Source: JAWLBW01 sp041687475
Lineage (GTDB): Bacteria; J088; JAWLBW01
Reading direction: 5' to 3'
DNA: 12,541 nucleotides
Assembly: GCA_041687475.1 (NCBI GenBank)
Contig: JAWLBW010000125.1
Coordinates: forward strand, 1 to 12,541
Shown one piece after another: positions 6,272 to 12,541 of this stretch. Numbering within the stretch: position 1 is the stretch's first letter; every line of letters begins with the position of its first letter. The translations under genes and the position numbers were made by a program. A model generated the notes under the pieces. That model saw nothing but the letters and a program-made list of their open reading frames with translations, was not told where the DNA came from and did no database searches.

Positions 6272-6307
6272 GTCGGCGGCCGCACCTGCTTTCGGGCGGT
6301 CGCCGAC
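6272..6307 (+). other. Long hairpin 3' of the transglutaminase-like gene
   Basis: GTCGGCG-G-CCGC (6272-6283) pairs with GCGG-T-CGCCGAC (6296-6307), giving a 12-bp stem with one G-U pair in RNA and a 12-nt loop. It starts 14 nt after the stop codon. No U-tract follows, so it is not a standard intrinsic terminator; it may protect the 3' end or act with Rho. Confidence 0.5.
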
Positions 6308-6402
6308 TAGCCTGCCCCCCTCGGTTCGACACTTCCCACGTTTCGCCGCCTCAATCGCCCGTCTCACCGGCACGCCCTCGTCTCATTTCCGCAAGCAGCG
6401 AT

Positions 6403-6460
6403 TTGCACTTCTGCAAAAGGAAGGCGCATATTCCGGCGCCCGTTCTCTTATTTCCGGAAT
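6403..6460 (+). promoter_or_regulatory. Putative promoter and overlapping inverted repeat
   Basis: TTGCAC (6403-6408) and CATATT (6427-6432) form a sigma70-like pair with 18-bp spacing, about 82 bp before the start of the large lipoprotein gene. An inverted repeat ATTCCGG (6430-6436) / CCGGAAT (6454-6460) begins in the -10 hexamer and covers the expected start of transcription, a placement typical of a repressor site. The arm centres are 24 bp apart. A TTTGCA/TGCAAA mini-hairpin (6402-6417) overlaps the -35. Confidence 0.4.
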
Positions 6461-6514
6461 GGCATGAAACCGGCTTTCTCCACCAACAAACACATCCTGT
6501 GGAAGGAGCTTCAC

Positions 6515-8764
6515 ATGTCATTCAAGAAGAGAGCGCTCAGCTGCCTGCTGCTGCTGCCCATTCTCACGGCCTGCGGCGAAGATACGCAGGTCGTTGCACC
6601 GACCAACCTCACGGCCACCGCCGTTACCGCTGAAACCATCGTCAATCTCGCCTGGTCAGCCGGGAAAGGCAACCCGAGCGATGTCTCGTATCGAATCTAT
6701 CGTGCCGAAGCGTCCTTCGGCGGCGCCCCCCGCGGCGATCTTTCGCCGAAAGGCCGTCTTTCACAGCGGTCTACGAAATATCACATGCTGGCCGAGGTAC
6801 CGGCGACGACACCCGCCGAAGTCAAGGAAATGGCGTGGCGCGACACCGACGTGACCCTGGGCGTCGAGTACTTCTACCGGGTTTCGGCCTTCAAGGGCAG
6901 CCTTGAGAGCAAGTACTCGAATCTGGCCAAGGCAACCGCCGGTTACCCGGGCATCGAGGGCGCGCGCGACAACGCACCGCATCCGACCGCGCCCGCCATC
7001 AGCATTTACCCGTACCAGACGGGCACCAGCCAGGTCGACTCCGGCGACGTAGACCAGAATGACGTGCACACCTTCGCCATCACGGCGGAACCCCGGCACG
7101 GTACCGCCACCATCGGTGAAGACGGCCTCGTCACCTATGTTCCCCTCGACACGGGCTACAAGGGAACCGACACGCTTACGGTCGAAGTCACCGACCTGGC
7201 CGGTCACACCGGCACGGTCGAGATTCCCGTCGCCATCGACTTCGTGGCCGTGAACAACGGACTGCGCAAGGTACCCGCATCGCTCTGCGGCGATGGTGAA
7301 ACGCGCGTCTCGATGAGCGCCATTGAACCCGCTCCGTATACGGTGCTGCCCTACAACACGACGGTTACCATCACGGCAACCGTGAGCTACTCGGTGCCCA
7401 CGACCACCACCATTTTCCTGCGCGCCAACGGGCCCGGCGACATTGCGAGCAAGACGGTGAACGGCTGCGGCGAAACCACGATTACCGGTACCGTTACGAC
7501 CCCGACGTCCGGTACCAGCCTGCGTCTATACCTGAACCAGGGCAGCGGAATTCTCTTTTACTACCCGCTCGACAAGGCGAGCAATCTGAACAGCTTTGCG
7601 TTCAAGTCGACGTCTCTTCCCCCCGATGCCGTCATCTCGTCGCCTGCCTACGAGTTCGACGGCGTAGTCGCTTATGACATTGCCGAAGAGAATGTGGGTG
7701 CTACACTGCAAGACCAATATGTCCAGGTGGAAAACTGGAACGACAGCCTCGCTTACTTCGGCGGCTGGGTCTCTCCCGTGAAGCGCAAGGATGAGTACCA
7801 CGTGCGAATGCACGGCATTCTCGAATGCGGCCAGACCGAAGTAGTCATGGAGGGCTACGCGCAGGGCGACTCGGGCAGCGATGGGTATGGGTACGTGGAA
7901 GTGCCCAGCATTCCCCCCGAGATTACGGTCGAAAACCGCCTTAGCGATGCGGTGGTCAACAAGATCGACACAACCATGGACCTCGACATCGACGACTGTC
8001 TCGAGTCGGCGGCCGCCCCCCGCACGGTGCGCTTTACGCCCTCGGCCGACTGGTTCAGCGTATCGCCGACGCAGGGTACGCTTCCGCTCACGCTCAGCGT
8101 GACCTACAAGGCCGCAAAAATTCCGGTCGGCAACAAGGTCGAAGGCTCGCTTACCATCGCGCCGGTCGACGAATCGTTCGCCCCCGTGAGGGTGCCGGTA
8201 AGCGCTCGCGGTTACGATTACGCTCTGGCTGACTACGAACGGCTTACGCTCAGCGGGACGGACGATGGTTATGCAAGCGCGACGCTTTCGTTCGACTTTC
8301 CGTTCGGCGCTTCGTCGAGCACCCGCGCCATCTATCCGAACACGAACGGACTCATCGGTATCGGCGGCTCTACGAACAAGTACCAGAACGCACACGGCAG
8401 CTTCGACCAGCTCGCCCCCGACCACTACGGTTTCCCGCTGATCACGCCATTCTGGACGGATAATAATTTCGGCACCTACTACAACGACGCCCATGAAGGC
8501 ATCTACTTCCGCGAAGTGACCGACATCACCGGGCACCATGCCGAATTTCTCTACTGGGCGTGGGATTCCTTTCACGACATCTACACGCCGCAGGTCATGC
8601 AGGTCAAGTTGTATCCGAGCGGAAAGTGGACGGTAAATTACCCCCAGTTCACCCCCATCGGCTGGGAAGACGTAGGCTACTACACGGAAACCGGCATGGC
8701 CGAGCTCATGTCGGTCTGGGATCTGGAACCCGGACGTGAATATACCTGGGGCCCGATTCCCTGA
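6515..8764 (+). CDS. Large multidomain surface lipoprotein (FN3, Ig/cadherin-like, BACON-like, nidogen-like)
   Basis: Exported 749-residue lipoprotein of unknown function, likely surface-exposed or periplasmic. ATG 6515 is chosen over the in-frame ATG at 6464 because AAGGAG (6503-6508) stands 6 bp before it and the signal peptide MSFKKRALSC...LPILTAC then fits, with lipobox LTAC and Cys20. Segments: a fibronectin type III-like domain at about 28-143 (APTNLTATAV, NLAWSAG, YRIYRA, YFYRVSAFKG); a cadherin/tandem-95-like domain at 158-245 (HGTATIGEDGLVTYVP, GTDTLTVEVTD); an unassigned beta-rich region at 250-465 with cysteines at 258, 318 and 438; a BACON-like domain at about 500-567 (ADWFSVSPTQGTLPLTLSVTY); and a nidogen-like C-terminus at 585-745 (NTNGLIGIGG, PLITPFWTDNNF, GIYFREVTD). 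Such strings suggest adhesion or binding of carbohydrate or protein. It is monocistronic: own promoter upstream, terminator downstream. Confidence 0.82.
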   Translation: MSFKKRALSCLLLLPILTACGEDTQVVAPTNLTATAVTAETIVNLAWSAGKGNPSDVSYRIYRAEASFGGAPRGDLSPKGRLSQRSTKYHMLAEVPATTPAEVKEMAWRDTDVTLGVEYFYRVSAFKGSLESKYSNLAKATAGYPGIEGARDNAPHPTAPAISIYPYQTGTSQVDSGDVDQNDVHTFAITAEPRHGTATIGEDGLVTYVPLDTGYKGTDTLTVEVTDLAGHTGTVEIPVAIDFVAVNNGLRKVPASLCGDGETRVSMSAIEPAPYTVLPYNTTVTITATVSYSVPTTTTIFLRANGPGDIASKTVNGCGETTITGTVTTPTSGTSLRLYLNQGSGILFYYPLDKASNLNSFAFKSTSLPPDAVISSPAYEFDGVVAYDIAEENVGATLQDQYVQVENWNDSLAYFGGWVSPVKRKDEYHVRMHGILECGQTEVVMEGYAQGDSGSDGYGYVEVPSIPPEITVENRLSDAVVNKIDTTMDLDIDDCLESAAAPRTVRFTPSADWFSVSPTQGTLPLTLSVTYKAAKIPVGNKVEGSLTIAPVDESFAPVRVPVSARGYDYALADYERLTLSGTDDGYASATLSFDFPFGASSSTRAIYPNTNGLIGIGGSTNKYQNAHGSFDQLAPDHYGFPLITPFWTDNNFGTYYNDAHEGIYFREVTDITGHHAEFLYWAWDSFHDIYTPQVMQVKLYPSGKWTVNYPQFTPIGWEDVGYYTETGMAELMSVWDLEPGREYTWGPIP

Positions 8765-8767
8765 TGC

Positions 8768-8786
8768 CTTCCCCTTCGGGGGGAAG
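8768..8786 (+). other. Small hairpin just after the large lipoprotein gene
   Basis: CTTCCCC (8768-8774) pairs with GGGGAAG (8780-8786) around a TTCGG loop, beginning 4 nt after the stop. No U-tract follows. It precedes the proper terminator and may stabilise the mRNA end. Confidence 0.5.
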
Positions 8787-8800
8787 CAGAAAACACATCA

Positions 8801-8834
8801 ACGCCCGGTCGCAAGCCCGGGCGTATTCTTTTCG
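8801..8834 (+). terminator. Intrinsic terminator of the large lipoprotein gene
   Basis: ACGCCCGG (8801-8808) pairs perfectly with CCGGGCGT (8817-8824) around an 8-nt loop, followed by ATTCTTTT. Position (37 nt after the stop), GC-rich stem and T-rich tail fit a Rho-independent terminator that ends this transcript before the dehydrogenase promoter. Confidence 0.8.
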
Positions 8835-8959
8835 CCCGCTGACCGAAGCCCCGTGGCAGGCCCGAACGGGCCCCGGGCATCGACTCTCCCCTTATCCGTC
8901 AGCCATTTTCCATCCGTCATCTGCAATATCCTTACCCGAATTTTCTTTCCCCTTCCCCC

Positions 8960-8987
8960 TTCAAAGCGCTCTCTCTTCCCCTATAAT
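8960..8987 (+). promoter_or_regulatory. Sigma70-type promoter of the sugar dehydrogenase gene
   Basis: TTCAAA (8960-8965) and a perfect TATAAT (8982-8987) are 16 bp apart. Transcription would begin near 8993, leaving a leader of about 24 nt before ATG 9017. Upstream, an exact 8-nt direct repeat ATCCGTCA occurs at 8894-8901 and 8912-8919; its role is unknown. Confidence 0.65.
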
Positions 8988-9016
8988 GCAGGGGTAAGAT
9001 TCCAAGAGCCATAGCC

Positions 9017-10291
9017 ATGTACCGACAATTTGTTCATCCGTTGTTCCTACTCGTCGCATTCCTGCTGTTCGCCGCCGGCTGCGAGCGCAATCGGAACGCC
9101 GACGGAAACCAGAACCGGCAACAGGCCGAACCGCTGTTGCCGGCCAATGCCCAGGCCCTCGAACCCACCTTCGACGGTCCCGATGAAGGTCGCGAAAAGA
9201 CGGCCGTACGACTTGAACCGGTCGCCGGCGGATACGGAACGGTTACCGACATTCAATTCGTGCCCGATAGCCCCGGGCTCATGATCGTTCTGCAGAAAGA
9301 AGGCGAAGCCCGTTGGGTCGACCTGAACGCCGGCGAACAGGGCGTGCTGCTCGAAATCGACGTAAAGACCGATGTCGAGGAAGGATTGCTGGGCCTGGCC
9401 TTTCACCCCGACTACGAAGAAAACGGCAAGTTCTATCTGAACTATGTCGTCGAGGTCATGGGCAAGGACGTCAGCCGCGTGGGTGAATGGCAGATGAACG
9501 GCGACCCGAAAGCCGGCAAGGCGAAGGAAAACCGGGTCATCATGGTGCTCGAACAGCCGCGACCGAACCACAATGCGGGGCAGCTGCAATTCGGTCCCGA
9601 CGGCTATCTGTACGTGGGCTGGGGCGACGGCGGCGGCGCCGGCGACCCCTTCGACGCCGGGCAGGACCCGAGCACCATGCTGGGCAGCATGTTGCGCATC
9701 GACGTCGACAGGCCCGACGAAGAAAACGACAAGCCCTACGGCATTCCCGAAGACAACCCCTTCGTCGGCCGCGAGGGCTTTCTACCCGAGACCTGGGCGT
9801 ACGGCTTCCGTAACCCCTGGCGGTATTCGTTCGCACCCGACGGACGGCTCATCTTGAACGACGTGGGCCAGAACAGCTGGGAAGAAGTGAATATCGTCGC
9901 GAGCGGGCGCAACTACGGCTGGAACATTCGCGAGGGGCGCCATTGTTACGAACCCCCCGAGGGCTGTCCGTCGGAAGGGCTCACCAACCCCATTTACGAA
10001 TACGAATGGGGCGAGGAAGGCCAGTCGACCACCGGGGGGTACGTGTACCTGGGCGATGCAATTCCCGCGCTGAAGAACAAATACGTTTTCGGCGACTATG
10101 TCAGCGGCCGCATCTGGGCCATCGACCTTCCGCCCGCCGACGTGGTCGAATACGCCGAACAGAAGATTGAAGCGGTAGCCCTGGGCAAGTTCCCGCTGCG
10201 CATTACCACGTTCGGCCGCGACGCAAGCGGCGAAGTATACGTGGGCAATGCAAGCAAGGGTATCGTGTACCGAATTGCCGCCGGCGAGTGA
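9017..10291 (+). CDS. PQQ-dependent sugar dehydrogenase-like lipoprotein (GSDH family)
   Basis: Periplasmic beta-propeller quinoprotein related to soluble glucose/aldose dehydrogenases, which oxidise sugars at C1 with pyrroloquinoline quinone. The 424-residue product has a lipoprotein signal peptide (hydrophobic 8-20, lipobox FAAGC with Cys22) and an acidic, Asn/Gln-rich linker. Family blocks follow: TVTDIQFVPD (75-84), EGLLGLAFHPDY with the likely catalytic His130, NHNAGQLQFGPDGYLYVGWG (184-203) with the DGGGAGD continuation that resembles the metal/PQQ site, AYGFRNPWRYSF (261-272), GRNYGWN (297-303), STTGGYVYLG (337-346) and a final GEVYVG strand. C310 and C317 may form a disulfide. No PQQ synthesis genes are in the window, so the cofactor must be made elsewhere or scavenged. 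The true substrate may not be glucose. Only a weak AGAG stands before the start. Confidence 0.9.
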   Translation: MYRQFVHPLFLLVAFLLFAAGCERNRNADGNQNRQQAEPLLPANAQALEPTFDGPDEGREKTAVRLEPVAGGYGTVTDIQFVPDSPGLMIVLQKEGEARWVDLNAGEQGVLLEIDVKTDVEEGLLGLAFHPDYEENGKFYLNYVVEVMGKDVSRVGEWQMNGDPKAGKAKENRVIMVLEQPRPNHNAGQLQFGPDGYLYVGWGDGGGAGDPFDAGQDPSTMLGSMLRIDVDRPDEENDKPYGIPEDNPFVGREGFLPETWAYGFRNPWRYSFAPDGRLILNDVGQNSWEEVNIVASGRNYGWNIREGRHCYEPPEGCPSEGLTNPIYEYEWGEEGQSTTGGYVYLGDAIPALKNKYVFGDYVSGRIWAIDLPPADVVEYAEQKIEAVALGKFPLRITTFGRDASGEVYVGNASKGIVYRIAAGE

Positions 10292-10439
10292 GCAGCGGTC
10301 GCGCTTCGCGCGCATTCGGCACAGGCGAAGGGCGTTTAACAGGAGATCGCGGGGTGCGCAGAGGGGCTGCGGGTCGGCACAACGTTGACGCTTGCTTTAC
10401 ATCTGGAGTGGGCGGACAATTACGTCCTCTTTTCCGCAT

Positions 10440-10483
10440 GAATAAGAAAGGCCGGAGGCGTTGTTGCCAACGCATCCGGCCTT
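10440..10483 (-). terminator. Strong intrinsic terminator after rhlE, between convergent genes
   Basis: AAGGCCGGA (10448-10456) pairs with TCCGGCCTT (10475-10483) and GCGTTG (10458-10463) with CAACGC (10468-10473), separated by one G/A mismatch, around a TTGC loop. Read leftward the stem is followed by TCTTATT, so with the closing TT it has a T-rich tail and ends the rhlE transcript 50 nt after its stop. Read rightward the tail is weaker (GATCAGTCTTT), but it may also stop readthrough from the dehydrogenase gene. Confidence 0.85.
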
Positions 10484-10533
10484 GATCAGTCTTTACGAAT
10501 TGTCGCCCGCGACGTCAGGCGTCTGCCGTTCGC

Positions 10534-11781
10534 TCAGGCGCTGTTGCGACGACGGTTGCGTTGCCCCTGACGCTGCTGCTGGGCCTTCGCGGCCGGGGTT
10601 TTGCGACGGCTGTAATCGATTTCCCTGCCCTGCGGCCTTTCGGAGGCCGGGGGCGGCGGGCTGTTGTAGTCGAATCCGTCGAGCTTCTTCCGATCCAGAC
10701 GCTTACCTATGAGGCGCTCAATCGCTCGCACCTGGTATTCGTCTTCGTGCGTAATGAAGCTGACCGCTTCGCCGTTGCGCTCGGCCCGACCCGTACGGCC
10801 GATGCGATGCGTATAGGTTTCGGGCGTATCGGGAATGTCGTAGTTGATGACGTGCGACACCCGCGAGACGTCGATTCCTCGCGCCGCGATATCGGTGGCC
10901 ACAAGCACCTTGTACTTGCCGTTACGGAAGCCGTCGATGGCTTCCTGCCGCTTGTTCTGCGACAGATTGCCCTGCAGTGCGGCGGCGGTGTAGCCGATCT
11001 TTTCGAGCTTCAGCGCCATTTTCTTGGCGGCATGCTTCGTGCGCATGAACACGAGCACCGAGTCGGACGGCGTCTTCTCGAGATAATCGAGCAGAAGCGC
11101 GCCCTTCTGGTGCGGCGCTACCGGATACACCGCGTGAGCGACGGTGTGTGCGGGAGCGACGTGCCCGATCTGCACGGTTTCGGGGTTTTGAAGCACCTTG
11201 CCCGCCAACTTGCGAATGGCGTCGGGCATCGTGGCCGAAAACAGCATGGTCTGCCGCTCGCGCGGCAGATACTTGAGAATTTTTTCGATGGACGGCAGAA
11301 AGCCCATGTCCAACATCTGATCGGCTTCGTCAAGCACGAGCACCTCGACCGCGTCGAGGTTGATGGTGCGTTGCTGCAGGTGGTCGAGCAGACGTCCCGG
11401 GCAGGCAACGACGATGTCGACGCCGCGCTTCAGGGTCTGAATCTGACCGTTCATGCCCACGCCGCCGTAAATGGTGGTGCTGCGCAGGTTCATGTGCGCG
11501 CCAAGAGCGGTAAACGTATCCTGCGTCTGTTCGGCAAGCTCACGGGTAGGACCGATGACCAGCGCCCGCGGCCCCGCCTGCTTCTTCGCGGCGAGACGTT
11601 GGAGCACCGGCAGAGCGAAAGCAGCCGTTTTACCCGTACCTGTCTGAGCGATACCGATGAGGTCTCGCCCCGCGAGCGCCACGGGTATGGCCTCGCTCTG
11701 AATCGGCGTCGGCTTCTCGAAACCGGCACTGCGCACGCCTTGTGCCAACGCCGGGAGAAGACCGAATTTCGTGAATGTCAT
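10534..11781 (-). CDS. rhlE: DEAD-box ATP-dependent RNA helicase RhlE
   Basis: Cytoplasmic RNA helicase that remodels structured RNA in ribosome assembly, RNA decay and cold adaptation. The 415-residue product shows all superfamily 2 DEAD motifs in order: Q motif FEKPTPIQ (21-28), Walker A AQTGTGKT (45-52), PTRELAEQ (78-85), DEAD (151-154), SAT (182-184), ATDIAARGIDV (295-305) and HRIGRTGR (325-332). The two-domain core ends near 365. The short basic tail (RRK, QQQRQGQRNRRRN) after PPPPASERPQGREIDY fits the RhlE class rather than DeaD, DbpA or SrmB. ATG 11781 has AAGG 6 bp upstream. It lies 64 bp downstream of the RRM gene on the same strand but behind a terminator-like hairpin, so its expression may depend on readthrough or on a promoter not identified here. 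Confidence 0.93.
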   Translation of the reverse strand: MTFTKFGLLPALAQGVRSAGFEKPTPIQSEAIPVALAGRDLIGIAQTGTGKTAAFALPVLQRLAAKKQAGPRALVIGPTRELAEQTQDTFTALGAHMNLRSTTIYGGVGMNGQIQTLKRGVDIVVACPGRLLDHLQQRTINLDAVEVLVLDEADQMLDMGFLPSIEKILKYLPRERQTMLFSATMPDAIRKLAGKVLQNPETVQIGHVAPAHTVAHAVYPVAPHQKGALLLDYLEKTPSDSVLVFMRTKHAAKKMALKLEKIGYTAAALQGNLSQNKRQEAIDGFRNGKYKVLVATDIAARGIDVSRVSHVINYDIPDTPETYTHRIGRTGRAERNGEAVSFITHEDEYQVRAIERLIGKRLDRKKLDGFDYNSPPPPASERPQGREIDYSRRKTPAAKAQQQRQGQRNRRRNSA

Positions 11782-11799
11782 TCGAACCTTTGGTAAGGA

Positions 11800-11832
11800 G
11801 AGAAAAAGCGAAGGGCCGGTCGAAACCGGCCC
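11800..11832 (-). terminator. Intrinsic terminator between the RRM gene and rhlE
   Basis: Read on the minus strand, GGGCCGGT (11832-11825) pairs perfectly with ACCGGCCC (11820-11813) around a TTCG tetraloop, a very stable hairpin, followed by TTCGCTTTTT. It begins 14 nt after the RRM stop. The T-run starts four bases after the stem, so termination may be partial; readthrough would feed rhlE. Confidence 0.75.
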
Positions 11833-11845
11833 ATCGTCAAGGAAC

Positions 11846-12136
11846 TCAGTAACGGTCGCGTCGGCCGCCGCGACCGCCGCCGAAACCGCCGCGGTCGTCG
11901 TTCTTCGGGCGGGCTTCGTTCACGGTAAGCGAACGGCCTTCGATCGAAATGGCCGAAATCTTGTCAATGGCTTCCTGGCCCTGGGCGGTTTCAACGAAAC
12001 CGAAACCACGGCTGCGCTGCGTCATGCGGTCTTCGACCACGTTGGCGCTGTCGACGGTAATGCCCTGGTCTTCAAAAACCTGGCGAAGGCCGTCACTGTC
12101 GAGCGAATAGGGAAGGTTGCCTACGAAAAGCTTCAT
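11846..12136 (-). CDS. RRM-type RNA-binding protein with glycine/arginine tail
   Basis: Small 96-residue single-stranded RNA-binding protein of the bacterial RRM family, which in cyanobacteria and others includes cold-induced members. RNP2 is LFVGNLPY (3-10) and RNP1 is RGFGFVET (43-50), with the aromatic residues needed for base stacking (F4, F45, F47) present. The fold ends with SLTVNEARP (69-77), and residues 81-96 form a Gly/Arg tail ending in RRDRY. The start is set at ATG 12136: it has GGAG 6 bp upstream and begins exactly at the RRM strand; the longer in-frame start at 12244 would add 36 residues unlike the family. It is the first of two minus-strand RNA genes, upstream of rhlE. Pairing with a DEAD-box helicase suggests a shared RNA-remodelling role, perhaps at low temperature; this is inference. 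Confidence 0.92.
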   Translation of the reverse strand: MKLFVGNLPYSLDSDGLRQVFEDQGITVDSANVVEDRMTQRSRGFGFVETAQGQEAIDKISAISIEGRSLTVNEARPKNDDRGGFGGGRGGRRDRY

Positions 12137-12395
12137 GTCATTCTCCAAACGAGAAAAATCAATAAGAAATGCGGCCGGGGGCACCATTGCCCTCGACAGG
12201 TGGTTTTTATTGCCGTATGGAGAACGAGATTTCGTCTGCCGCAAAGGGAAAGCCGCAAGAGCCGACCAACCAACCCGAATCCGTCACGAACCAAGACCGG
12301 GCTAATCCACTTTACAGGGGGGTAGACGCAGACAGGAAGGAAACGAACCTTCACTCAGCAGATCAGGTCGAATTACGGAATGCACGGAGTCATTT

Positions 12396-12416
12396 GGACG
12401 GTGGACGGCGGACGTC
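12396..12416. repeat. Heptanucleotide tandem repeat, GGACGGY, three units
   Basis: Three head-to-tail units, GGACGGT, GGACGGC and GGACGTC, are followed by GG. Like the clusters at 5394-5558 it is intergenic and has a 7-nt period, but its unit sequence is unrelated to theirs. Confidence 0.65.
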
Positions 12417-12482
12417 GGTTTCACCCCCGCCCGGCCCGCACGTGGTGCCCGTGCCCCCTCCTCTCTTGCCGCTGCCGATGCC

Positions 12483-12515
12483 CCGCGCCGGTCCGCCGGC
12501 GGTGAGCCGGCGCGG
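12483..12515. repeat. GC-rich nested inverted repeat
   Basis: CCGCGCCGG (12483-12491) is exactly complementary in reverse to CCGGCGCGG (12507-12515). The 15-nt loop itself contains the palindrome CCGCCGGCGG (12493-12502), so two alternative foldings compete. No T-tract follows on either strand. It may be a dispersed repeat unit or an end-of-transcript structure of a gene beyond the window. Confidence 0.6.
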
Positions 12516-12541
12516 ATCCCCCAGCCACCGGAAGTTGGCCG

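Larger units (their letters stand above)
12137..12541. other. Gene-free upstream region of the RRM gene
   Basis: No credible gene is seen in these 405 bp. Nearest the RRM gene is its ribosome-binding site (GGAG, 12146-12143), an A/T-rich stretch, and a small hairpin GGGCA/TGCCC (12179-12192) that would sit in the RRM mRNA leader. Further right are a heptamer repeat cluster (12396-12416) and a block of very high G+C (12421-12541, about 79% by count) with a nested palindrome. I could not point to a convincing sigma70 promoter for the RRM gene. A minus-strand frame open from the right edge to about position 12300 lacks any recognisable protein character. Confidence 0.55.

Noticed and set aside
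4761..6332. 523-codon open frame on the minus strand
   Set aside because: It is antisense to the methyltransferase and transglutaminase-like genes and runs through the heptamer repeats; both sense products have clear catalytic motifs.
7526..8575. 349-codon open frame on the minus strand
   Set aside because: Antisense to the large lipoprotein gene, which has a good ribosome-binding site, signal peptide and recognisable domains.
10561..11796. 411-codon open frame on the plus strand
   Set aside because: Exact shadow of rhlE, whose helicase motifs are complete.
12300..12541. Minus-strand coding sequence entering from the right edge
   Set aside because: One frame is open for about 240 bases, but it runs through the heptamer cluster and palindrome and shows no protein-like pattern; high G+C alone explains the absence of stops.

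Overview
The window reads as ordinary chromosomal DNA of a diderm bacterium of about 60% G+C (estimated by eye). Three proteins carry lipoprotein signal peptides, one of them SurA-like, and there are an RRM-type RNA-binding protein and a DEAD-box helicase. The sequence does not settle the phylum. A GC-rich spirochaete of the Leptospira relatives or another environmental Gram-negative lineage would fit, but this is a guess. There are no rRNA or tRNA genes, no IS element, no CRISPR array and no phage genes.

Layout. Positions 1-1698 (minus strand) hold bioA (biotin synthesis) and a translationally coupled PIN-domain gene cut by the left edge. A 106-bp divergent spacer leads into 1805-3718 (plus): a SurA/parvulin-like lipoprotein followed by two small genes I do not recognise, probably one operon. 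A 436-bp gene-free stretch (3719-4154) carries short repeats and an extended -10 promoter. That promoter drives 4155-5387: a membrane fatty-acid-hydroxylase/sterol-desaturase family protein and a class I SAM methyltransferase. A 198-bp spacer built of heptanucleotide tandem repeats separates these from a transglutaminase-like protein (5586-6257).

Next come two separately transcribed exported lipoproteins: a 749-residue multidomain surface protein (FN3, cadherin/Ig-like, BACON-like and nidogen-like segments, 6515-8764) with its own terminator, and a PQQ-dependent sugar dehydrogenase-like protein (9017-10291) with a good sigma70-type promoter. Convergent to these, on the minus strand, is an RNA-metabolism pair: a small glycine-tailed RRM protein (11846-12136) and the DEAD-box helicase RhlE (10534-11781). 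An intrinsic terminator lies between the two genes and a strong one follows rhlE. The right end (12137-12541) is the RRM gene's upstream region and ends in a block of about 79% G+C with a nested palindrome.

I see no convincing new defence or mobile system. The points most worth a second look are the several unrelated heptamer repeat clusters confined to intergenic DNA, the terminator between the RRM gene and rhlE, the coupled bioA-PIN pair with an altered PIN motif, the two unknown genes behind the SurA-like lipoprotein, and the unusual domain string of the large lipoprotein.
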